Source: Fusicatenibacter_A intestinipullorum
GTDB taxonomy: Bacteria; Bacillota; Negativicutes; Acidaminococcales; Acidaminococcaceae
Direction: 5' to 3'
Assembly: GCA_019117495.1 (NCBI GenBank)
Contig: DWZP01000006.1
Location: forward strand, 1 to 64,000
Length of the DNA: 64,000 bases
Shown: piece after piece, positions 1 to 5,420 of the stretch
How the letters are laid out: each line of letters starts with the position of its first letter
How positions within the stretch are numbered: position 1 is the stretch's first letter
The notes under the pieces: generated by a model
Seen by the model: the letters and a program-made list of their open reading frames with translations, nothing else
Database searches by the model: none
What the model was told of the DNA's origin: nothing
Position numbers and translations under genes: made by a program

Positions 1-279
1 CACATTGTATTTATTAACGTAATGCGCCGCATGTCCGTAGACTGCGACTGCGCAGGCGTTGCAGCAGCAGAGCCGACGATTCCGGATATCGGCATTCTGG
101 CATCTACCGACCTTCTGGCGATTGACCAGGCAAGCATTGACCTTGTTTACGCACAGCCCGAAAAAGACCGCCACGATTTGGTAGAGCGCATTGAAAGCCG
201 CCACGGGCTGCATCAGCTTGTTGCCATGCGCGAACTTAAAATGGGCAATCCGCAGTACGAACTTATCAGTATCGACTGA
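1..279 (+). CDS. DUF362-family (ferredoxin-like) protein, C-terminal fragment
   Basis: The reading frame is open from the first base of the window and stops at 277-279, so the gene begins upstream. The visible 92 residues carry a Cys-Asp-Cys segment (VDCDCAG) and the stretch PDIGILASTDLLAIDQAS, both typical of the C-terminal part of DUF362 proteins. That family often carries a 4Fe-4S ferredoxin domain; its biochemical role is not settled. An ATG at 22 is internal and not a credible start, because family similarity continues across it. A terminator follows directly. The family call is fairly safe; the function is unknown. Confidence 0.75.
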   Translation, partial: HIVFINVMRRMSVDCDCAGVAAAEPTIPDIGILASTDLLAIDQASIDLVYAQPEKDRHDLVERIESRHGLHQLVAMRELKMGNPQYELISID

Positions 280-317
280 TTGAACAGCGGTTTATAACAT
301 CATAGTTTAAAGATAAA

Positions 318-350
318 AATACCCCAAAGGCATAATGCTTTTGGGGTATT
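318..350. terminator. Bidirectional terminator between convergent genes
   Basis: Perfect 11-bp arms (AATACCCCAAA, 318-328, and its complement, 340-350) enclose an 11-nt loop. A-rich sequence on the left and T-rich on the right fit use from both sides. It separates the DUF362 gene from the convergent metal ATPase gene. Confidence 0.8.
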
Positions 351-371
351 AATGTTTTGGGTGTGATTTTG

Positions 372-2309
372 TTAAACAGCGGTTTCTGCGGCAGGGGTGA
401 TGCTGCTTTTTACAACTGCTGCGCGTGCCTGTTCCTTTTTGTATTTATTTACGTTAAGCGCGCGCACGGCGTTTAAAATGGCAATGACGGATACGCCTAC
501 ATCGGCGAAAACCGCTGCCCACATGGAAGCATAACCCAGAGCGCCGAGCGCCAGTACGGCAATTTTAATGCCAATGGCAAAGATAATATTCTGGCGCACA
601 ATGCCCAGAGTTTTGCGGGCAATTTTGATGGCGGAAGCGATTTTGGAAGGTTCATCAGTCATCAGTACAATGTCTGCCGCTTCAATGGCGGCGTCGCTGC
701 CCAGCGCGCCCATGGCGATGCCTACATCGGCGCGTGCCAGTACCGGCGCATCGTTAATGCCGTCGCCAACAAAGGCGAGCTTGCCGCGGCTGCTGCGTTT
801 GTGCAGTGCTTCCAGCAGGCGTTCAACGTGTTCAACCTTATCCGCTGGCAAAAGCTGGGTAAAGGCCCGGTCCAGCCCCAGGCGCTTGGCAATTTTCTGC
901 CCTACTGCGTCACTGTCGCCCGTCAGCATTACGGTTTCACGTACGCCGCAGGTTTTAAGCATTTTAATGGCGGCGGCAGCGTCGGCTTTTACTTCGTCCT
1001 CAATTAAAATGTAACCGGCGAATTTACCGTCAACGGCGGTGTAAATAACCGTGCCTGCTTCTGTGCAGGGCGTGTAGTTAATTTTTTCGCGCTGCATAAG
1101 TTTACCGTTGCCGCACAGTACGGTTTGCCCGCCTATAACGGCGCGCACGCCGTGGCCGGCAATTTCTTCTATATTTTTAACCATGCCGTGCTTAATATCC
1201 TTGCCGTAAGCGCGCTTAATGGAAAGGGAAATGGGATGGTTGGAATAATCCTCCGCATAAGCGGCAAGTTCCAGCAGCTCTGCTTTAGTCATACCAACCG
1301 GCTTAATGGAAGTAACGGCAAAGGAGCCTTTGGTTAAGGTGCCGGTTTTATCAAAAACAACGGTTTCGGTATCGGCAAGCGCTTCTAAATAGTTGCTGCC
1401 CTTAACCAGCACTCCGCATTTGGAAGCGCCGCCAATGCCGCCGAAGAAGCTGAGCGGAATGGATATAACCAAGGCGCACGGGCAGCTGATAACGAGAAAG
1501 GTCAGCGCGCGGTAAATCCAGCCGGAGAACGGCTCGTTTAAAACATAGGGCGGAATGGTAGCCAGCAGCAGCGCCGCAAAAACAACAATTGGGGTGTAGA
1601 ATTTGGCAAAGCGGGTAATGAAGTTTTCGCTGCGCGCTTTTTTCTCGCTGCTGTTTTCTACCAAATCCAAAATTTTAGCGACGGTCGATTCGCCAAACTC
1701 TTTGGTTGTTTTAATTTTTAAAATGCCGGTTTGGTTAATGCAGCCGCTGATAACCTCCATGCCTTCCTCAACCTCGCGCGGCAGTGATTCGCCGGTGAGG
1801 GCGGAGGTATCAAGCGCGCTGCGCCCGCTGATGATTTCGCCGTCGATAGGCACGCGCTCGCCCGGTTTAACGGTAATAATTTCGCCAACAGCAACTTCGT
1901 CGGGGTCTACCTGCACCAGTTTGCCGTTTCGTTCTACATTGGCGTAGTCCGGGCGGATATCCATCAGCGCGGTGATGGACTGGCGTGAGCGCGAAACGGC
2001 ATAGCTCTGGAACCATTCGCCAATCTGGTAAAACAGCATAACGGCTACGCCTTCGGAATATTCGCCCAGCGCGAAAGCACCGGCGGTGGCAACGGTCATT
2101 AAAAAGTTTTCGTCAAACGCTTCGCCCTGACGGATATTGCAAAAGGCTTTCCAGATAATATCCCAGCCGATAATAATGTAGCTTATGCCGAACAAAGCGA
2201 ATATAATATAGGCAGGAACTTCTGCAAACAGCGGCAGCAGCATACCGGCGGCAAACAAAACAGCGGCGGCGGTAATGCGCTGCAAAAGTTTTTTCTGTTT
2301 CTTGGTCAT
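372..2309 (-). CDS. Zn2+/Cd2+-type P1B ATPase without N-terminal metal-binding domain
   Basis: A 645-residue inner-membrane heavy-metal efflux ATPase. Visible motifs are TGES (172-175, actuator), CPC (276-278, transmembrane metal site), DKTGT with the phosphorylated Asp320, the HP dipeptide (358-359) and GDGINDAP (515-522). A Lys in the penultimate membrane segment (GIKIAVLALG) and Asp-Val-Gly in the last (FADVGVS) are the P1B-2 signature for Zn/Cd/Pb rather than Cu. The usual N-terminal HMA domain is absent; a free HMA protein is encoded two genes upstream. The start has TAAGGAG about 8 nt ahead. It is the last gene of a minus-strand group and is preceded by a strong hairpin, so it may be expressed below its upstream neighbours. 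Confidence 0.93.
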   Translation of the reverse strand: MTKKQKKLLQRITAAAVLFAAGMLLPLFAEVPAYIIFALFGISYIIIGWDIIWKAFCNIRQGEAFDENFLMTVATAGAFALGEYSEGVAVMLFYQIGEWFQSYAVSRSRQSITALMDIRPDYANVERNGKLVQVDPDEVAVGEIITVKPGERVPIDGEIISGRSALDTSALTGESLPREVEEGMEVISGCINQTGILKIKTTKEFGESTVAKILDLVENSSEKKARSENFITRFAKFYTPIVVFAALLLATIPPYVLNEPFSGWIYRALTFLVISCPCALVISIPLSFFGGIGGASKCGVLVKGSNYLEALADTETVVFDKTGTLTKGSFAVTSIKPVGMTKAELLELAAYAEDYSNHPISLSIKRAYGKDIKHGMVKNIEEIAGHGVRAVIGGQTVLCGNGKLMQREKINYTPCTEAGTVIYTAVDGKFAGYILIEDEVKADAAAAIKMLKTCGVRETVMLTGDSDAVGQKIAKRLGLDRAFTQLLPADKVEHVERLLEALHKRSSRGKLAFVGDGINDAPVLARADVGIAMGALGSDAAIEAADIVLMTDEPSKIASAIKIARKTLGIVRQNIIFAIGIKIAVLALGALGYASMWAAVFADVGVSVIAILNAVRALNVNKYKKEQARAAVVKSSITPAAETAV

Positions 2310-2325
2310 ATTAAAATCTCCTTAC

Positions 2326-2367
2326 AAAAAGGCTGCAATAAAATGCACATTTTGTTTTATTGCAGCC
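2326..2367 (-). terminator. Intra-cluster terminator/attenuator upstream of the metal ATPase
   Basis: A perfect 13-bp inverted repeat (2331-2343 and 2355-2367, GGCTGCAATAAAA arms) is followed on the minus strand by a T-run (the A's at 2326-2330). It lies between the MBL-fold gene and the ATPase start, so it should end or attenuate the hma-MBL transcript before the ATPase. Confidence 0.75.
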
Positions 2368-2390
2368 TGAATAATATATTTAAATAAATG

Positions 2391-3176
2391 TTACAATGCC
2401 AGCGTTTCACCGTCTGCCGGGATATAAAAATCTTTGTCAAGCTTATTGGCGGTGATGAATGAGCGCAATCCGTCGCGGCTTAAGGTTGCATGCCCGACGG
2501 CGTCCATATGGGTGGCAATTACTGCGGCATTGGGGGCATAGCTGCGCAGTGCGGCAATATCTTCCGTACCCATAATAATCGGGCCGCTGTGTATAAACTG
2601 TGCCGCCGCGGCGTTGACGATAATAATTTTCGGGGCAAATTTATCAACGGCATTTTTTACAAAATCGCACCAAATTGTATCGCCTGCAAGATAAACGGTT
2701 TTTTCACCGGCGGCTTTAAACACAACGCCCATAGCATCCGGGCGGAACCCGTATTTTTTATAATAAGGCATTGCCGCAGCCGGTTTACCGTGGATACATC
2801 CGGTTTTGTAAAGTGTTATGCCGTTAAAAACAGTGCCGGTTTCTTTTAAAATTTCCACATCCGTAAAGCCAAATTTATGCATAAAGTTTTCGTCATATTC
2901 ATCCTGAACAAAAATTTTTAGTGCTTTTGGCAGGGCTTTGGCTGCAAATTCATCTATGTGGTCGATATGCGAATGTGTTACAATAACAGCATTAAGGTTT
3001 CTGGTTATTTCATCTTCAGGCATTGGCAGCTCAACAAGCGGCCAGCGTTTATTGGGTGTAAAGCATTCGGGGATTGGGTCGAAATAATCTTTGGGCGCAA
3101 ACAGAGGGTCAATCAAAAACCTGCTGTCTGCGTAAGTAATAATTGCCGTTGCGTTTCTAATCTGCTGAAATTTCAT
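2391..3176 (-). CDS. MBL-fold metallo-hydrolase (UlaG/YtnP-like)
   Basis: A 261-residue cytoplasmic protein of the metallo-beta-lactamase superfamily. The diagnostic HxHxDH motif is visible as HSHIDH at 68-73, and a later AGDTIWCD provides the bridging Asp. Closest in appearance to UlaG-like 'beta-lactamase fold' hydrolases; the substrate cannot be deduced. Its gene sits between a free HMA metallochaperone and a Zn/Cd ATPase, all on the minus strand, with only 11 nt to the HMA stop. A metal link is possible (MBL enzymes use Zn or Fe) but unproven. An AAGGAG ribosome site stands just upstream of the ATG. Confidence 0.85.
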   Translation of the reverse strand: MKFQQIRNATAIITYADSRFLIDPLFAPKDYFDPIPECFTPNKRWPLVELPMPEDEITRNLNAVIVTHSHIDHIDEFAAKALPKALKIFVQDEYDENFMHKFGFTDVEILKETGTVFNGITLYKTGCIHGKPAAAMPYYKKYGFRPDAMGVVFKAAGEKTVYLAGDTIWCDFVKNAVDKFAPKIIIVNAAAAQFIHSGPIIMGTEDIAALRSYAPNAAVIATHMDAVGHATLSRDGLRSFITANKLDKDFYIPADGETLAL

Positions 3177-3187
3177 AGTATAACTCC

Positions 3188-3406
3188 TTAAGCTTTAACG
3201 GTAACGTCGGGCTCGATTTTGTTGATGAGCTTAACGGCTTCGTCAAGCACCTGTGCGAATTTATCGTCCGGCGCTTCCAAAGTCATTTTTTGTGCCATAA
3301 AGCTGACGCTGGCGCTGGTTACGCCGTCGATTTTTTTAACGGCGTCTTCAATTTTGGCGGCGCAGTTGGCGCAGTCAAGGTCAATGAGTTTAACAGATTT
3401 TTTCAT
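3188..3406 (-). CDS. Free-standing HMA heavy-metal-binding protein
   Basis: A 72-residue single-domain protein with the ferredoxin-like HMA fold. The metal-binding CxxC is in DCANCAAKIE (Cys13 and Cys16). The Asp directly before the first Cys resembles the Zn/Cd-specific N-terminal domains of ZntA/CadA (DCxxC) rather than the copper MTCxxC version. It probably hands Zn/Cd to the ATPase encoded two genes downstream, which lacks this domain. A strong AAGGAG lies 9-10 nt before the ATG. First gene of its transcription unit, reading away from a palindromic operator candidate at 3449-3462. Confidence 0.88.
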   Translation of the reverse strand: MKKSVKLIDLDCANCAAKIEDAVKKIDGVTSASVSFMAQKMTLEAPDDKFAQVLDEAVKLINKIEPDVTVKA

Positions 3407-3444
3407 AGATATACACTCCTTAATTTATGTTGGTTATAATTTTA

Positions 3445-3466
3445 TACTTGAGCAATCGCTCATATA
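3445..3466 (-). promoter_or_regulatory. Candidate ArsR/SmtB-type operator upstream of hma
   Basis: TGAGC-N4-GCTCA (3449-3462) in an AT-rich surround resembles the imperfect dyads bound by Zn/Cd-responsive ArsR/SmtB repressors. It lies 43-58 bp before the hma start codon, where a repressor would cover the promoter. No arsR gene is in the window. Confidence 0.4.
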
Positions 3467-3569
3467 TTTATTATAAATAAACGCCTGTCAGCCGCAAGGC
3501 TTTTACAGGCAGATTGTTCCTTTTGGAGCAGGAAAAAATCCGTTTGGGACTAAAAGGGCGGTGTTGGTG

Positions 3570-4538
3570 ATGGATTATATAAAAGATAATGGTATGATGG
3601 AAAAACTGCCGTTTTGGAAGTTTGGCGGCAAAAGCAGCAGCGCTGAAAAATACCTGTTTGAAAATGAAAACGGCAGCGGGCAGATGCTGCTTTACAATGT
3701 GCTGCCGGGGATTAAGTTGGCAGTAACCGAATTAAACGGCAGCACCATGAATTTTTATCATCCTGCCGTCAGCGGCGTTATGCAGGTTAATTACTGCCTG
3801 AACGGGCGTATGGGCTGGGTAATGCAGGGCGGCAGAAGTATTTATCTTGGGCAGGGTGATATATCGTTTCACATGATGGACTGCTGCACCGTATCGGGCA
3901 TAACCTTGCCTTTGGGGCATTACAGCGGTATTGCACTGTTTACAGATTTAAATGAGCTTGCGCAGCATCTGCCTGAAACATTAAACATTCCGGATGAAAA
4001 TTTACCTGCCTGGGCAGAAAAATTTTGCCGCGGCGGCGAAGTTACGGTTTGGCCGGGTGCTGCGGAATTTGCAGATATGTTTACGCTTTTGCCGCGTGTA
4101 AAAAGTGAATACCGGCAGGCGTATTTTAAATTGAAAGCGCAGGAAATACTTTTATTTTTGGCTGTGTACGGTGTTCCGCATCTAAAAACGGCCGAAAGCT
4201 GCGAGGAACGTTATATGGAAATTATAAAAAAGATTCATGCCAAAATAACCGGCAGCTGGCAGGAGCGTTATACCATTGAACAGCTTGCCCGCGAATATTC
4301 CATTAATGCTTCTGTGCTGAAAAAAGTATTTAAAATGGTGTACGGCAAACCGGTGGCACAGTATATGAAGGAATACCGCATGAGGAAAGCGGCGGCGCTT
4401 TTGGTTGCAGGCAGCAGCAGCGTGGCAGAAATTGCGGCGGCAGCCGGTTACGGCAGCCAAAGCAAATTCGCGGCGGCTTTTAAGCAGGTAATGCAGCTTG
4501 CGCCTGTGGAATACCGTATGCGTTATAGTAAACAGTAA
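3570..4538 (+). CDS. AraC-family transcriptional regulator
   Basis: About 322 residues. The C-terminal third holds two helix-turn-helix motifs of the AraC/XylS class (YTIEQLAREYSINASVLKK and VAEIAAAAGYGSQSKFAAAF), ending PVEYRMRYSK. The N-terminal ~220 residues form a ligand/dimerisation domain without a clear signature. The ATG at 3570 is preferred because GGGCGG sits 8 nt ahead; an in-frame GTG at 3561 would leave no room for a ribosome site. It is divergent from the hma-MBL-ATPase cluster, so it could control it, but AraC proteins of this type more often sense organic ligands or siderophores. Target unknown. Confidence 0.85.
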   Translation: MDYIKDNGMMEKLPFWKFGGKSSSAEKYLFENENGSGQMLLYNVLPGIKLAVTELNGSTMNFYHPAVSGVMQVNYCLNGRMGWVMQGGRSIYLGQGDISFHMMDCCTVSGITLPLGHYSGIALFTDLNELAQHLPETLNIPDENLPAWAEKFCRGGEVTVWPGAAEFADMFTLLPRVKSEYRQAYFKLKAQEILLFLAVYGVPHLKTAESCEERYMEIIKKIHAKITGSWQERYTIEQLAREYSINASVLKKVFKMVYGKPVAQYMKEYRMRKAAALLVAGSSSVAEIAAAAGYGSQSKFAAAFKQVMQLAPVEYRMRYSKQ

Positions 4539-4539
4539 T

Positions 4540-4567
4540 TTGACAATGTTTTTTAGTTTGGTATAAT
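4540..4567 (+). promoter_or_regulatory. Promoter of the antitoxin RNA (type I TA locus 1)
   Basis: A near-consensus TTGACA (4540-4545), 16-nt spacer, TATAAT (4562-4567). It begins at the araC stop and drives a short non-coding transcript toward the toxin gene. Confidence 0.75.
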
Positions 4568-4573
4568 ATAAAG

Positions 4574-4666
4574 AAAGAGACTGCCGATTGGTGGAACGTC
4601 GGCTCTCCCTGTTAGAATTTATAGTTCAGAAGGAAGCCGCGTACCGCCAGTATGCGGTTTCTTTTT
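4574..4666 (+). ncRNA. Putative antitoxin RNA of holin-like toxin locus
   Basis: A ~93-nt transcript is predicted from the strong promoter just upstream to an 11-bp terminator hairpin (4634-4644/4650-4660, loop CGCCA) followed by CTTTTT. It has no open frame. Residues 4593-4608 (GGAACGTCGGCTCTCC) nearly repeat 4781-4799 (GGAACCGACTCGGCTATCT), which is the 5' leader of the convergent toxin mRNA, so the RNA can pair with that leader. Convergent transcripts with direct repeats and a shared end match the par/Fst class of type I antitoxins. Confidence 0.6.
4634..4666 (+). terminator. Terminator of antitoxin RNA, possibly shared with toxin mRNA
   Basis: Stem AAGCCGCGTAC/GTATGCGGTTT (one G-U pair), 5-nt loop, then CTTTTT. 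On the minus strand the hairpin is followed only by TTCCTTCT, a weaker end for the toxin mRNA. Confidence 0.7.
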
Positions 4667-4680
4667 ATCTTAAAGTATTG

Positions 4681-4758
4681 TTACTTTTTAGATAAGCAGA
4701 TAACAGCAACGAGTGCTCCGAAAGCAATCATCAAAGATAATGCTTCGTAAACAGTCAT
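4681..4758 (-). CDS. Putative holin-like toxin, type I toxin-antitoxin system (25 aa)
   Basis: A 25-residue hydrophobic peptide, MTVYEALSLMIAFGALVAV continuing ICLSKK, too short for routine gene calling. The MTVYEALxLMIxFG start, one membrane helix and Lys-Lys end fit the 'putative holin-like toxin' family of Firmicutes (TxpA/BsrG-like small toxins). The ribosome site is AAGGAAGGTGATGGC just before the ATG. A minus-strand promoter (TTGCCT-17-TATAAT, 4809-4837) lies upstream and a convergent antitoxin RNA downstream. Such peptides insert in the cell membrane and depolarise it when not silenced. Family identity is by eye; activity is inferred. Confidence 0.8.
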   Translation of the reverse strand: MTVYEALSLMIAFGALVAVICLSKK

Positions 4759-4808
4759 GCCATCACCTTCCTTTGCGGAAGGAACCGACTCGGCTATCTC
4801 GGAAAATT

Positions 4809-4837
4809 ATTATAGCATATAAACATTAAGCAGGCAA
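4809..4837 (-). promoter_or_regulatory. Promoter of the holin-like toxin mRNA
   Basis: Minus-strand TTGCCT (4832-4837), 17-nt spacer, TATAAT (4809-4814). Transcription should begin near 4802, placing the CCGAGATAGCCGAGTCGG leader hairpin at the 5' end of the mRNA. Confidence 0.7.
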
Positions 4838-4877
4838 ACTATCCGTTTAAACGGACAGAAGGCCTGCTTTTAGTTTT
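4830..4877. terminator. Hairpin with nested perfect palindrome at the TA locus edge
   Basis: Outer arms GCAGGC (4830-4835) and GCCTGC (4862-4867) enclose the perfect 14-bp palindrome TCCGTTTAAACGGA (4842-4855); TTTTAGTTTTT follows on the plus strand. Its left arm overlaps the toxin -35 box. It could terminate plus-strand read-through toward the convergent hxlR gene. Confidence 0.5.
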
Positions 4878-4908
4878 TGGCGTTTTGCCACGGTATTTGA
4901 GTTTTGCT

Positions 4909-5286
4909 TTAATACTTACAATGGCAGGTGCCGGGCTGCGCCGTCATGCTGCACGAAGGGCATTTGCCCTGGCTCTGCATTAAACCGCTGCCCCATTCGT
5001 ACATGGCTTTAAGAATTGGAAAGAGGCTTTCGCCCAGTGCTGTAAGGGAATATTCCACTTTAGGCGGCACAACGGGGTAAACCTTGCGGTTAATAAGCCC
5101 GTCCTGCTCCAGTTCGCGCAGCTGCTGCGTAAGCATTTTGGGTGTTGCTTCCGGCACAAGCTGGCGCAGCTGGTTAAAGCGCAGCACGCGGCCCGATAAG
5201 TGCCAAAGCAGAAGCGCTTTGTATTTGCCGCCGATAAGGTGCAGCGTGGCGGCAACGGGGCAGTTTACGTTGATGTTCTTTTCCAT
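4909..5286 (-). CDS. HxlR-family regulator with Cys-rich C-terminus
   Basis: A 125-residue winged-helix DNA-binding protein of the HxlR family. The family hallmark NCPVAATLHLIGGKYK with a near-N-terminal Cys (the redox-active position in YodB/HypR relatives) and the PKMLTQQLRELEQDGLI recognition region are visible. The last ~18 residues form a Cys cluster, CPSCSMTAQPGTCHC, not usual in the family. The start at 5286 has TAGGAG ahead; upstream in-frame residues are discounted. Divergently transcribed from the copper ATPase gene, with AGTA/TACT half-sites in the shared region, so it probably senses thiol stress or copper and controls that gene. Confidence 0.85.
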   Translation of the reverse strand: MEKNINVNCPVAATLHLIGGKYKALLLWHLSGRVLRFNQLRQLVPEATPKMLTQQLRELEQDGLINRKVYPVVPPKVEYSLTALGESLFPILKAMYEWGSGLMQSQGKCPSCSMTAQPGTCHCKY

Positions 5287-5299
5287 AATTATGCTCCTA

Positions 5300-5332
5300 A
5301 GTATCTTTTTAGGTACTATATCACCAAATAGT
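5300..5332. promoter_or_regulatory. Candidate HxlR operators
   Basis: AGTA-N10-TACT (5300-5317) overlaps ACTAT-N8-ATAGT (5315-5332) in the hxlR-copA divergent region. Dyads of TACT/AGTA half-sites resemble known YodB/HxlR-family sites. Confidence 0.4.
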
Positions 5333-5338
5333 GCATTC

Positions 5339-5367
5339 TTGATTAAAAGATATTGTATTAATATAAT
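5339..5367 (+). promoter_or_regulatory. Promoter of copA-copZ fusion gene
   Basis: TTGATT (5339-5344), 17-nt spacer, TATAAT (5362-5367), about 54 nt upstream of the chosen copA ATG. Confidence 0.65.
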
Positions 5368-5420
5368 AATAACAGGAATAAAAAAGAGCGTCAATGAAGT
5401 GTTATATAAGGAGCAGCGCT

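Noticed and set aside
3561..3569. GTG at 3561 as the araC start
   Set aside because: It leaves the GGGCGG ribosome-site candidate directly abutting or overlapping the start; the ATG at 3570 has correct spacing.
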